Shown here one piece after another: positions 1 to 7,142 of a stretch of DNA of 7,142 nucleotides. The position numbers were made by a program, and so were the translations under genes. Origin of the DNA: Deltaproteobacteria bacterium. Lineage in GTDB: Bacteria; Desulfobacterota; B13-G15. The notes under the pieces are model-generated. The model made no database searches. It was not told the DNA's origin and saw only the letters and a program-made list of their open reading frames with translations. Numbering within the stretch: position 1 is the stretch's first letter; each line of letters begins with the position of its first letter. Location of the stretch: positions 1 to 7,142 of the forward strand of contig QMLA01000052.1 of assembly GCA_003646585.1 (NCBI GenBank). The letters run 5' to 3'.

Positions 1-2694
1 CATTGGGATTTGGTGATGGTTGATGAAGCACACAAAATGTCTGCATATAGATATGGTGATAAAATTTCAAAAACCCAGCGATATAAACTGGGAGAAGTCT
101 TATCCAAATTGTCAAACCATCTTGTTTTTCTAACTGCAACACCGCATAAAGGAGACCCTGAAAACTTTAGATTGTTTTTGGATCTCCTTATGCCAGGATT
201 TTTTGTATCTCCTGAAATGGTGGAGGAATCTCTGAAAAACAAAGATAATCCCCTGTTCATAAGAAGGCTAAAAGAAGATCTTAAAGACTTTGAAGGAAAA
301 CCTATCTTCACAAGAAGATTCCCAATAACGATAAAATTTTATCTATCAGAGGCTGAGAAGGAATTGTATAATGAAGTTTCACGTTACGTAATTGAACAAT
401 ACAACAGGGCACTGCAGTCGGATAAAAGAAGGAATGTTGCGTTTGCGCTTATGATTCTTCAGAGAAGAATGGCATCAAGCACATACGCTCTTTTAAAATC
501 ATTGAAAAGAAGAAAAGATAAACTGGAGAAAATACTAAAAGGTGAGGAAAAACAAAAAGACCTGTCTGCCTTGGCACAGGTAGGAATATCCTTTGAGTAT
601 GAAGAAATAGAGGATCTTGAAGAGAGTGAAAGATGGAGAAAAGAAGAGGAATGGGAATCAGTTACTGTAGCTAAGGACCCAGAAGAATTAAGGCGTGAAA
701 TAGAAACACTCAATAAACTCATTGAAAAAGCGAAGAAAATAATAAACAGTGAAGAAGAGGTAAAGCTCGGAGAGCTCAAAAAGGCAATTGAGGAGGGGTT
801 TAAGAAAATCAAGGAGATGAAAGGTAATCCAAAGATCCTGATATTTACCGAATCAAAAGACACTCTCGAATACCTTGTAAAAAAGATAAGAACCCAGGGT
901 TATAGAGTTAACTACATCCATGGTGGAATGAGCATAGATGAGAGGATAAGGGCGGAGAAGATATTCAGGGATGAGACCGATGTGTTGGTAGCCACCGAGG
1001 CTGCAGGAGAGGGAATAAACCTTCAGTTCTGCCATATCATGATAAATTACGATATTCCATGGAATCCCAATCGCTTGGAGCAGAGAATGGGAAGAATCCA
1101 TAGATACGGACAGCAGAAGGATGTTTATATTTTCAACCTCGTAGCAGAGGACACAAGAGAAGGGAAGGTTCTGGCCAAACTTTTTGATAAACTTGAAGAG
1201 ATTAGAGAAAAGCTTGGAAGTGACAGAGTATTTGATGTTATTGGTGAGGTGTTTGAAGGTAAGAATCTGTATCAGCTGATCCTTGATGCCGTAACAAATG
1301 CAAAAAGCATGGATGAAATTTTAAAAGAGCTGGATATTGAGCCAGACGAGGAGTATGTAGCAAGGATAAAAGAAGCACTGGGTGAAAGCTTAGCAACCAG
1401 GTTTATTGATTACACCAGAATAAAAAAGATGGCTGAAAGAGCTAAGGAATATCGGCTCATTCCGGAATATGTGGAGGAGTTCTTTAAGAAGGCATTTGCT
1501 AAAGCTGGAGGAAAATTCAGGGAAATTAAAGGAGGTTTTATAGCCATAGACTCCGTGCCCTATGAAATAAGGAAGATTGCAGAGAGTGTTGAATTTAAGA
1601 ACAGATATGGTGTGGCGATGAAAAAATATCCTAAGGCAACATTTGATAAAGATGTTGCCTTTAAGAATCCTGATGCAGAGTTCATATCATTTGGACATCC
1701 GCTTTTTGAAGCCCTTTTAGAGTGGGTTGTCAAAGATTTTGGAGAAGAAGCAAAAAGAGGTGCTATTTTCAAAGATCCTTCTGGGAAGCTGAATGGTTAT
1801 ATATGGTTCTACATAGGAGAGGTGAAAGATGGTAAAGGCGAGGTTGCGGGTAGAAAGATTCTGGCAATTTATGATGACGGAAATAGCTTAAGGGAGATAA
1901 ACCCTGCAATTTTATGGGACCTCTCACCCTGTAATGATACGCGCGGTAGCTTTGATGAGGTGTCTGACAAAGATAAGTTGTTGCCTTTCTCGATAGATGC
2001 TGTGGAGAGATATAAGGAGGAAATTGCTAAAGAGAGGAACAGGCAGGCGGAAATAAAAAGAAAGTATGGACTAAAGTCTCTTGATTATCTCATTGGAAAA
2101 CTCGATGCTGATCTTGTGGAGCTTTACGAAAGGCAGGAGAGAGGAGAAAAAGTGGATCTGCCAATTAGAAATAAGGAAGAGCAAAAGAAGAGGTATGAGG
2201 AGGCAAGAAAAAGCCTTGAAAAAGAGATAGAACTGGAGCAGAGCCTCTCAATATCCATGCCGGAGCTTTTGACCGTTATCAGGGTAATTCCTGAGAGGAA
2301 TGAAATGAGTGAGGATGAGGAAATTGAGAGAATAGGAATGGAAATAGCAATGGAATACGAAAGACTGCATGGCAGAGAGCCAGAGGATGTTTCAAAGGAA
2401 AACCTTGGTTTTGATATTCGCTCAAAGGGTGAAGATGAGATAAGATATATAGAAGTCAAGACGAGGGCTAAAGAAGGCGATGTTGCTCTTACTCCAAATG
2501 AGTGGTTCAAGGCAAAAAGGTTCAAAAAGCAGTACTGGCTTTATGTTGTGGCAAATGCAGCAACGAATCCAACGCTAAACATTATAAACAATCCGGCAGA
2601 GAACCTGGAGCCACAAGAAAAAGTTGAAGTTGTGAGATTCGTTGTTCCTGTGGGAGAGTGGAAGGACAAGAAACAGGAGATGTGGATAAAATGA
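1..2694 (+). CDS. Snf2/RapA-type SF2 DNA helicase with C-terminal DUF3883 (NOV_C) domain, 5' end outside window
   Basis: Partial gene of 897 visible residues. The frame is open to base 1 and reads [12 protein letters not shown], so the TTG/GTG/ATG at 10-18 lie inside motif II and are not starts. RecA domain 1, including Walker A, lies upstream. Seen here: the DEAH box (residues 8-11), motif III TATP (45-48), a long charged helical spacer (about 155-265), then RecA domain 2 with KILIFTES (about 277-284), [15 protein letters not shown] (motif V) and [11 protein letters not shown] (motif VI, 361-371). A charged, probably coiled-coil stretch follows (about 670-755). The C-terminus (about 770-880) matches DUF3883, with GFDI (D805) and IEVK (E818, K820), the pattern of PD-(D/E)xK folds. 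The family is ATP-driven dsDNA translocases of COG0553; relatives occur as BrxHII in BREX and DrmD in DISARM (from memory). The role inferred is translocation on, or sensing of, invading DNA. The stop overlaps the downstream methylase start (ATGA). Helicase assignment is very secure; nuclease activity of DUF3883 is only a possibility. Confidence 0.95.
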   Translation, partial: HWDLVMVDEAHKMSAYRYGDKISKTQRYKLGEVLSKLSNHLVFLTATPHKGDPENFRLFLDLLMPGFFVSPEMVEESLKNKDNPLFIRRLKEDLKDFEGKPIFTRRFPITIKFYLSEAEKELYNEVSRYVIEQYNRALQSDKRRNVAFALMILQRRMASSTYALLKSLKRRKDKLEKILKGEEKQKDLSALAQVGISFEYEEIEDLEESERWRKEEEWESVTVAKDPEELRREIETLNKLIEKAKKIINSEEEVKLGELKKAIEEGFKKIKEMKGNPKILIFTESKDTLEYLVKKIRTQGYRVNYIHGGMSIDERIRAEKIFRDETDVLVATEAAGEGINLQFCHIMINYDIPWNPNRLEQRMGRIHRYGQQKDVYIFNLVAEDTREGKVLAKLFDKLEEIREKLGSDRVFDVIGEVFEGKNLYQLILDAVTNAKSMDEILKELDIEPDEEYVARIKEALGESLATRFIDYTRIKKMAERAKEYRLIPEYVEEFFKKAFAKAGGKFREIKGGFIAIDSVPYEIRKIAESVEFKNRYGVAMKKYPKATFDKDVAFKNPDAEFISFGHPLFEALLEWVVKDFGEEAKRGAIFKDPSGKLNGYIWFYIGEVKDGKGEVAGRKILAIYDDGNSLREINPAILWDLSPCNDTRGSFDEVSDKDKLLPFSIDAVERYKEEIAKERNRQAEIKRKYGLKSLDYLIGKLDADLVELYERQERGEKVDLPIRNKEEQKKRYEEARKSLEKEIELEQSLSISMPELLTVIRVIPERNEMSEDEEIERIGMEIAMEYERLHGREPEDVSKENLGFDIRSKGEDEIRYIEVKTRAKEGDVALTPNEWFKAKRFKKQYWLYVVANAATNPTLNIINNPAENLEPQEKVEVVRFVVPVGEWKDKKQEMWIK
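1633..1661. repeat. 10-bp perfect inverted repeat inside the helicase gene
   Basis: AAGGCAACAT (1633-1642) and its exact reverse complement ATGTTGCCTT (1652-1661) are separated by 9 nt. The RNA could form a 10-bp hairpin within the coding region for [11 protein letters not shown]. No T-run follows, so it is not a convincing terminator; it may be chance. Confidence 0.7.
2676..2680 (+). promoter_or_regulatory. Ribosome binding site of the DUF1156 N-terminal half
   Basis: GGAGA lies 10 nt before ATG 2691, inside the end of the helicase gene. It supports ATG 2691 over the in-frame GTG at 2658, which lies upstream of this site. Confidence 0.6.
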
Positions 2695-4190
2695 AAGATA
2701 AACGCTTCATAGAGGTTAGTTTCCCTGTTAAGGAAGTAAGCGAGATTTCTGCAAAGGAGAAAAACATAAGGCATGGACACATTTCAACTCTGCATATATG
2801 GTGGGCTCGCCGCCCTCTTGCATCCTCAAAGGCAACGAACTCTGCTGCACTTATTTCTGCCCCTGAAGACGCTGGGCAGTGGAATAAAACACGGCAATTC
2901 ATAATAGAGCTTGCGAAGTGGGAGAATTCGCTCAATCCTCGTGTTATTGAGAAGGTTAGAAGAGATATTTTGAATGCCAATGGAGGAAAAGCCCCAAGAA
3001 TACTTGATCCCTTTGCTGGCGGAGGTTCTATACCTCTGGAGGCATTGAGGCTGGGATGTGAGGCGCATGCGATAGAATACAACCCTGTTGCAGTCCTCAT
3101 CTTAAAATGCACCCTTGAGTATCCTCAAAAATATGGAAAACCTGTAAAGAAAAAGGTAAAAGATGACTTTGGCCTAATCTCAGAGATAGAAGCAAATCCT
3201 CTGTTCGAAGATGTAAAAAAATGGGGGAATTGGATTCTGGAGAAGGCGAAGAAGGAAATCGGTAGATTTTATCCGAATGAGGAGGATGGTTCTGTTCCTG
3301 TGGGCTATATCTGGGCTCGCACAATCCCCTGCCAGAACCCTTCATGTGGGGCTGAAATTCCTTTGATGCGTCAGTTCTGGCTGGCGAAAAAGAAAAACAA
3401 AAAAGTTGCCCTGTATCCCTATGTTAAGGGAAAAGAGGTAAAGTTCAAGATCGTTGGAGATGGCTACGAAAAAATGCCTTCAGACTTTGACCCCTCAAAA
3501 GGAACGGTTTCAAGAGCAATAGCAACATGCCTTGTTTGCGGCTATACCATTGAGGCAAACACGACAAGAAAACTCTTTCAAGAAGGAAAAGCAGGGCAGA
3601 GAATGGTTGCTGTTGTTCTGCACAAGCCCGGAACAACAGGAAAAAGATACAGGCTGGCAACGGAGGAGGATTTGGAGATTTTTAAGGAAGCGGAGAAGTA
3701 TATGGAGGAGAAAAGACAGAAACTGATGGAGAAGTGGAGAATTGACCCTGTGCCGGATGAGGAATTGCCACCAAAAGAAACTCTGGGTTTCCGTGTTCAG
3801 AGATATGGTATGTTAAAATGGGGCGATCTTTTCAACTCCCGCCAGAAACTTGCGCTTATTACATTCACGGAAAAGGTGAGGCTCGCATATAAGAAAATGA
3901 TGGAAGAGGGCTATGACAAGGAGTATGCGAAGGCGGTGGTGAGTTATTTGGGGTTGGCGTTGGACATGCTTGCTGCTTTTACTAATGTTTTAGCAAGATG
4001 GGAAAATACTTCTGAAGCAATTAAACAATTATACTCCAGACAAGCATTACCTATGTTGTGGGATTTTGTAGAAGCAAATCCCTTTAGTGGTTCTTCAGGG
4101 AGTTCTGTTGCCGGGCAGGAATACTATCTAAAAGTCCTCTCCCACCTCTCCCAGATTCCACCTGTAGAACACAAGGAGGAGGAGGGGTGA
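2691..4190 (+). CDS. DUF1156 adenine-specific DNA methyltransferase, N-terminal half (SAM-binding motif I and Zn-ribbon)
   Basis: This 499-residue protein corresponds to the first half of a COG1743 methylase. Visible in order: the DUF1156 N-terminus with [17 protein letters not shown] and [10 protein letters not shown] (residues 35-44); SAM-binding motif [14 protein letters not shown] (106-118); a Zn-ribbon made by C214-x4-C219 and C280-x2-C283; a charged helical segment (about 325-360); and the conserved LARWENTSE and [10 protein letters not shown] blocks near the end. It has no DPPY catalytic motif; that motif lies in the separate gene starting at 4479. The C-terminal tail PVEHKEEEG looks non-homologous to full-length relatives and coincides with the SD of the next gene. 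I chose ATG 2691, which gives the family-typical MKDKRFIEV start, overlaps the helicase stop by 4 nt and has GGAGA at 2676-2680. An in-frame GTG at 2658 would add 11 atypical residues. Alone it should bind SAM but not methylate; it probably assembles with the 4479-5723 product. The order motif I, then putative target recognition, then DPPY resembles alpha-class amino-methylases. Confidence 0.93.
   Translation: MKDKRFIEVSFPVKEVSEISAKEKNIRHGHISTLHIWWARRPLASSKATNSAALISAPEDAGQWNKTRQFIIELAKWENSLNPRVIEKVRRDILNANGGKAPRILDPFAGGGSIPLEALRLGCEAHAIEYNPVAVLILKCTLEYPQKYGKPVKKKVKDDFGLISEIEANPLFEDVKKWGNWILEKAKKEIGRFYPNEEDGSVPVGYIWARTIPCQNPSCGAEIPLMRQFWLAKKKNKKVALYPYVKGKEVKFKIVGDGYEKMPSDFDPSKGTVSRAIATCLVCGYTIEANTTRKLFQEGKAGQRMVAVVLHKPGTTGKRYRLATEEDLEIFKEAEKYMEEKRQKLMEKWRIDPVPDEELPPKETLGFRVQRYGMLKWGDLFNSRQKLALITFTEKVRLAYKKMMEEGYDKEYAKAVVSYLGLALDMLAAFTNVLARWENTSEAIKQLYSRQALPMLWDFVEANPFSGSSGSSVAGQEYYLKVLSHLSQIPPVEHKEEEG
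4175..4182 (+). promoter_or_regulatory. Strong Shine-Dalgarno for the MNT gene start (GTG 4187)
   Basis: GGAGGAGG sits 4-7 nt before GTG 4187 and is encoded in the last codons of the upstream methylase half (residues KEEEG). It decides the GTG start of the small MNT gene, which otherwise has no ATG in its first frame before the conserved region. Confidence 0.75.
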
Positions 4191-4482
4191 AAAACTTGGA
4201 GGAGATTAAAAGAAGGCTTGTGGAATTGCGGGAAATAATAAAAGAGAGATATAAAGCGGAGGTCATAGGTATTTTGGCTCTTATGTTCACGGTGAACAGA
4301 AAGAAGGGAGCGACCTTGATGTGCTTGTGAAGTTTTACAAAGGAGCTACGCTGTTTGAACTTGTGGGGCTTTCCATCTTTCTTGAAGAAGAGCTTGGCGT
4401 TAAAGTTGATGTGGTGCCCTATGACGCGGTAAGGGAAGAGATCAGGAAAAGGGTTTTAAAAAATTTGAAGGGAGAGGGATGA
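4187..4482 (+). pseudogene. MNT-domain nucleotidyltransferase (MntA/AbiEii-like), single-base frameshift
   Basis: GTG 4187 opens a frame reading [16 protein letters not shown]... up to EVIGI, then garbage to a TGA at 4328-4330 (47 codons). From 4276 the -1 frame reads GSYVHGEQKEGSDLDVLVK and continues to TGA 4480-4482. Adding one T to the TTTT run at 4272-4275 restores a 98-residue protein with a perfect GSx10DxD motif (G31, S32, D43, D45) and a third acidic residue in VKVDVV (D75), the hallmark of minimal nucleotidyltransferases. In this family MntA antitoxins AMPylate HEPN toxins, and others act in abortive infection. No HEPN gene is adjacent. The gene overlaps both neighbouring methylase halves by exactly 4 nt (GTGA at 4187, ATGA at 4479), so it was built as part of the operon. 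The second frame has no start of its own before the motif (TAA at 4252-4254). The break is either a sequencing or assembly homopolymer error, or real loss of function. Family call is secure; the pseudogene status is not. Confidence 0.87.
4471..4474 (+). promoter_or_regulatory. Shine-Dalgarno of the DUF1156 C-terminal half
   Basis: GGAG, within GAAGGGAGAGGG, lies 4 nt before ATG 4479. It supports independent initiation of the catalytic half even if coupling to the MNT frame is lost. Confidence 0.55.
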
Positions 4483-5723
4483 GAAAACTCGTAATCCCAA
4501 AAGTTACTCAAGCTTCTGCAACCAAACTTCCATATCCTGACAACTACTTTGATGCGGTTTTCACAGATCCGCCTTACTATGACAATGTGCCCTATTCCTA
4601 CCTCTCAGACTTTTTCTATGTATGGCTTAAGAGGAGCATTGGCGACCTTTATCCAGAATTTTTTATGACTCCGCTGACGCCAAAATCAAAAGAAATAGTG
4701 GCTTATTCACACCAAGAAGGTGGGTTTGAGGCGGGCAAAAGATACTTTGAAGAAATGCTCAAAAAAGCTTTTAAGGAAATTGCAAGGGTTTTAAAACCAA
4801 ACGGCATAGCAACAATCGTCTATACTCACAAATCAACTTCTGGCTGGGAAACGCTTATAAACTCGCTTCTGGAATCAGATCTCGTTGTTACCGCTTCCTG
4901 GCCTATTGACACCGAGATGAAGGCAAGGCTGAGAGCAAAGGAATCCGCCGCATTAGCCTCCTCAATCTACTTTGTCTGCCGTAAAATGGAAAGAAAGGAA
5001 ACTGGCTGGCTCAACGAGGTAAAAGAAAAGATAAAAAACCACATCCATAAAAAACTGGAATCGCTGTGGGAAGAAGGTGTAAGTGGTGCGGATTACTTTG
5101 TTGCTGCCATTGGCTCTGCTATAGAAATATTCGGAAAATACAAAAAAGTTATGGATTATGAGGGAAATGAAATAAATGCAAGCAAACTCCTTGAGTATGT
5201 GCGCGAGATAGTAACAGATTATGCTGTTAAACAGATACTTCACAATGGGATTGCAGAACAGCTGTCTCCACTAACAAGATTTTACCTTCTCTGGCGATGG
5301 ACATACGCAGAGGCAAGGGTGCACTTTGACGATGCGAGAAAACTTGCACAATCAACAGGCGTTAATTTAGAAAAAGAGTGGAATAAAGGTTTAATAAAAA
5401 AGGAGAAGGAATTCATAAGGGTTCTTGGACCACAGGATAGAACCCTTGATGATATTGGAAATGAGGAAATGGTTGATGTCCTCCACAAGGTTCTCCTGCT
5501 CTGGAAAGCTGGAAGAAAAGAGGAGATAAAAGATGTTCTCTTAGAAACAGGATACGGAAGGAAGGAGTCATTTTACAGGGTTACCCAGGCTATATCGGAA
5601 ACTCTGCCCGTAGAGAGCAAGGAGAAAAAACTCCTTGATGGGTTCCTGGGCATAAAAGATAAATTAAAAGATAAATTAGATGAGATTGAGAATATAGGCA
5701 AGCAGAGGAGGTTGTTTGAATGA
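4479..5723 (+). CDS. DUF1156 adenine-specific DNA methyltransferase, C-terminal catalytic half (DPPY motif)
   Basis: This 414-residue protein supplies the part missing from the 2691-4190 product. After a short leader (MRKLVIP) it enters conserved methylase sequence at KVTQASATKLPYPD, followed by FDAVFTDPPYYDNVPY with catalytic DPPY (residues 30-33), then SDFFYVWLKRS and the later Rossmann strands (IARVLKPNGIATIVYTHKS, about 101-119). The remaining roughly 230 residues are mostly helical and charged, typical of the C-terminus of COG1743 proteins. The DPPY class transfers a methyl group from SAM to an exocyclic amino group, here predicted to be adenine N6. There is no SAM-binding FxGxG motif in this chain, so activity should need the N-terminal half. 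The two halves sum to 913 residues, close to a normal single-chain DUF1156 methylase. The start ATG overlaps the MNT stop (ATGA), and the stop overlaps the DUF499 start (ATGA). Near the end, a 12-bp tandem duplication encodes KDKLKDKL. Family assignment is very secure. Confidence 0.93.
   Translation: MRKLVIPKVTQASATKLPYPDNYFDAVFTDPPYYDNVPYSYLSDFFYVWLKRSIGDLYPEFFMTPLTPKSKEIVAYSHQEGGFEAGKRYFEEMLKKAFKEIARVLKPNGIATIVYTHKSTSGWETLINSLLESDLVVTASWPIDTEMKARLRAKESAALASSIYFVCRKMERKETGWLNEVKEKIKNHIHKKLESLWEEGVSGADYFVAAIGSAIEIFGKYKKVMDYEGNEINASKLLEYVREIVTDYAVKQILHNGIAEQLSPLTRFYLLWRWTYAEARVHFDDARKLAQSTGVNLEKEWNKGLIKKEKEFIRVLGPQDRTLDDIGNEEMVDVLHKVLLLWKAGRKEEIKDVLLETGYGRKESFYRVTQAISETLPVESKEKKLLDGFLGIKDKLKDKLDEIENIGKQRRLFE
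5653..5676 (+). repeat. 12-bp perfect tandem duplication inside the methylase C-terminal half
   Basis: TAAAAGATAAAT occurs twice back to back (5653-5664 and 5665-5676), in frame, encoding the repeated KDKL of GIKDKLKDKL. It keeps the frame and probably only lengthens a charged C-terminal helix by four residues. Confidence 0.8.
5705..5711 (+). promoter_or_regulatory. Shine-Dalgarno of the DUF499 ATPase gene
   Basis: GAGGAGG lies 8 nt before ATG 5720 and within the last codons of the methylase C-terminal half. It supports the ATGA-overlap start. Confidence 0.75.
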
Positions 5724-7142
5724 AACCATTTACACAAATTGCAATACCACATGAAGATATACTTGAAGGCCGTCTGACAATGGATGTTTTCGCTGCTGAT
5801 TTATGGCAGGTGGCAAATGAAAAAGCAGCCTTAGACTATCAGGATGCTGATTTGTTTTTCAGAAAAACTTACCTGACAAAGGGACTGAAAAATATTATTG
5901 AAATTGCAAAGGCAAGACTTAAGAGCAGAAGTGGTGATTCTGTAATTCAACTGCAAACACCTTTCGGTGGGGGTAAAACCCACACTCTCATAGCTTTATA
6001 TCACAAGACAAAGGAATGGAATGCAAAGGTGGTTGTATTTGACGGAACAGCTTTAAGCCCTAAAGAGGTAAAGCCATGGGAGGAACTTGAAAGACAGCCA
6101 ACCGGGAAGATTGAAATCACAAAAGGTAATGTCGCCCCGGGTAAAGAAAAGCTCATTAAACTACTTTCAGAAAACTCACCAGTCCTTATTTTAATGGATG
6201 AGGTTCTTGAATATGTCACAAAAGCTGCCGGCATAAAGGTTGGAGATTCAAACCTTGCTTCACAAACCTTTGCCTTTATCCAGGAACTTACAGCCGCTGT
6301 TTCTACGGTTGGAAATGCGCTTTTGGTTCTCACCTTACCCTCAAGTATTCTGGAACATTATGATGAAAACGCAGAAAGAATGTTTCAAAGGCTTCAAAAG
6401 ATAACTGGAAGAGCGGAAAAGATATACACACCTGTAGAAGATGAAGAGATAGAGCATGTTGTAAGGGCAAGGCTCTTTAGTAAAATAGATGAAAAGGAGG
6501 CTAAAAAGGTTGTAAATGATTTTGTTGAATATGCAAAAAATGAAGGCTTACTATCAGGTGACGAAATCGCAAATTACAGGGAGAAATTCCTGAGAAGTTA
6601 TCCGTTCAAGCCAGAGGTTATCGAAATTCTATACAAGCGATGGGGTTCTTTTCCAACATTTCAGAGAACGAGAGGTGTTTTAAGGCTTCTTTCCCTTGTT
6701 GTGCAAGATCTTTTGGATAAAAACATATCGTTTATCCGCCTTGGAGACTTCAATTTAAATAACGATGAAATAAGGAGGGAGCTTATAAAACACATCGGCC
6801 AGGAATGGGACAGTATCATCGCCCAGGATATAACTTCAAAAGAATCCGGAGCGAAAAAAGTTGACAATAGTTTAGGAAGCTCCTACAAATCCTACAGGCT
6901 TGGAACAGCTGTTAGCACAACAATTTTCATGATGTCCTTCTCGGGTAGGGGAGAGAAGGGGACAAGTGTGAAAGAAATAAAATTGAGCACAGCATATCCA
7001 GAATTTTCAAGCACCGTAATTGATACCGTGATAAGCGAACTTAAAGAGAAACTGTTTTACTTATCAGATGAAGGCCTTTACTTCACCAATCAACCAAACC
7101 TGAACCGGATGATTATAGCAAGGGAGGAGAATATATCTGATA
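5720..7142 (+). CDS. DUF499 (COG1483) P-loop ATPase, 3' end outside window
   Basis: The gene is open from ATG 5720 to the right edge, giving 474 residues; the family usually runs to about 1000 or more, so roughly half is present. It starts MKPFTQIAIPHEDILEG. The DADLFFRKTYLTKGL block (residues 42-56) precedes Walker A FGGGKTH (82-88; K86, T87). Walker B is VLILMDE (155-161; D160, E161). LLVLTLPSS (201-209) looks like the sensor-1 strand, ERMFQRLQK follows, and QRTRGVLRLL (315-324) is the likely arginine-finger region. All core ATPase residues appear intact. DUF499 proteins are recurrently linked to DUF1156 methylases in defence islands, and COG1483-type ATPases are related to BrxC/PglY of BREX (from memory). 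The role inferred is an ATP-dependent organiser of the methylase and effector complex on DNA; the biochemistry is unknown. ATG 5720 overlaps the methylase stop by 4 nt and has GAGGAGG at 5705-5711. No signal peptide or membrane segment is visible, so it is cytoplasmic. Confidence 0.93.
   Translation, partial: MKPFTQIAIPHEDILEGRLTMDVFAADLWQVANEKAALDYQDADLFFRKTYLTKGLKNIIEIAKARLKSRSGDSVIQLQTPFGGGKTHTLIALYHKTKEWNAKVVVFDGTALSPKEVKPWEELERQPTGKIEITKGNVAPGKEKLIKLLSENSPVLILMDEVLEYVTKAAGIKVGDSNLASQTFAFIQELTAAVSTVGNALLVLTLPSSILEHYDENAERMFQRLQKITGRAEKIYTPVEDEEIEHVVRARLFSKIDEKEAKKVVNDFVEYAKNEGLLSGDEIANYREKFLRSYPFKPEVIEILYKRWGSFPTFQRTRGVLRLLSLVVQDLLDKNISFIRLGDFNLNNDEIRRELIKHIGQEWDSIIAQDITSKESGAKKVDNSLGSSYKSYRLGTAVSTTIFMMSFSGRGEKGTSVKEIKLSTAYPEFSSTVIDTVISELKEKLFYLSDEGLYFTNQPNLNRMIIAREENISD

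Noticed and set aside
10..18. TTG/GTG/ATG run as a start of the helicase
   Set aside because: The upstream bases read in frame as HWD, completing the conserved WDLV-VDEAH motif II, so the true start is outside the window.
2658..2690. GTG 2658 as the start of the methylase N-terminal half
   Set aside because: It adds 11 residues not typical of DUF1156. ATG 2691 fits the family N-terminus, the SD at 2676-2680 and the ATGA overlap.
2582..3112. Minus-strand open frame of 176 codons
   Set aside because: It lies antisense to conserved helicase and methylase sequence. Its composition is that of a reverse-strand shadow, and it has no recognisable domain. The other minus-strand frames are rejected for the same reason.
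3532..3726. Plus-strand 64-codon frame inside the methylase N-terminal half
   Set aside because: It is fully contained in a conserved gene in another frame and has no SD or domain.
4271..4277. Programmed -1 frameshift or transcriptional slippage at ATTTTGG in the MNT gene
   Set aside because: In-frame codons are ATT TTG, which do not form an X XXY YYZ slippery heptamer, and four Ts are too few for usual polymerase slippage. I see no stimulatory hairpin. Read checking could still overturn this.
4191..4478. Read-through joining the two methylase halves in frame
   Set aside because: The halves are nominally in the same phase, but that phase has a stop (TAA) soon after 4190, and the intervening DNA clearly encodes an MNT protein in other frames.
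1..7142. CRISPR array, tRNA, IS element, terminator or promoter
   Set aside because: No regularly spaced repeats, cloverleaf, transposase, terminal inverted repeats, or intergenic space able to hold a promoter or terminator were seen.

Overview
The window is the interior of a tightly packed, all-plus-strand operon that encodes a predicted DNA-modification-linked defence system. The DNA is moderately AT-rich and uses AGA/AGG for Arg and ATA for Ile heavily. Shine-Dalgarno (SD) sequences are strong (GGAGG type), and every gene junction is a 4-nt start/stop overlap. Together with the protein families present, this suggests a (probably thermophilic) archaeon, most likely a euryarchaeote. A thermophilic bacterium cannot be excluded from the sequence alone.

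Layout: (1) 1-2694, the 3'-truncated-upstream part of a Snf2/RapA-type SF2 helicase (COG0553-like). It enters the window just before the DEAH box and ends in a DUF3883/NOV_C domain with PD-(D/E)xK-like residues. (2) 2691-4190, the N-terminal half of a DUF1156 (COG1743) adenine-specific DNA methyltransferase, with the DUF1156 N-terminus, SAM-binding motif I and a four-cysteine Zn-ribbon. (3) 4187-4482, a small MNT (minimal nucleotidyltransferase) gene broken by an apparent single-T deletion just before its GSx10DxD motif. (4) 4479-5723, the C-terminal half of the same methyltransferase, with the catalytic DPPY motif. (5) 5720-7142, a DUF499 (COG1483) P-loop ATPase that runs off the right edge. 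There is no gene-free stretch: the only apparent gap, about 4191-4478, is filled by the broken MNT gene. I saw no promoter, terminator, tRNA, CRISPR or IS element.

How the genes fit together: Snf2 helicase plus DUF1156 methylase plus DUF499 ATPase is a known type of defence-island combination. From memory it resembles BREX type 3 (brxHII, pglXI, brxC/pglY-like ATPase) and the DUF499/DUF1156 modules noted in defence-island surveys. The methylase would mark host DNA, while the ATPase and helicase would act on unmodified invading DNA. PglZ or other diagnostic partners are not in this window, so the exact type is open.

The unusual point is that the methyltransferase, normally one chain of roughly 900-1000 residues, is split between its SAM-binding and catalytic motifs. 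A solitary MNT gene of the toxin-antitoxin/AbiEii-like kind sits in the cleft. It overlaps both halves by 4 nt, and it is itself frameshifted, which may uncouple translation of the catalytic half.
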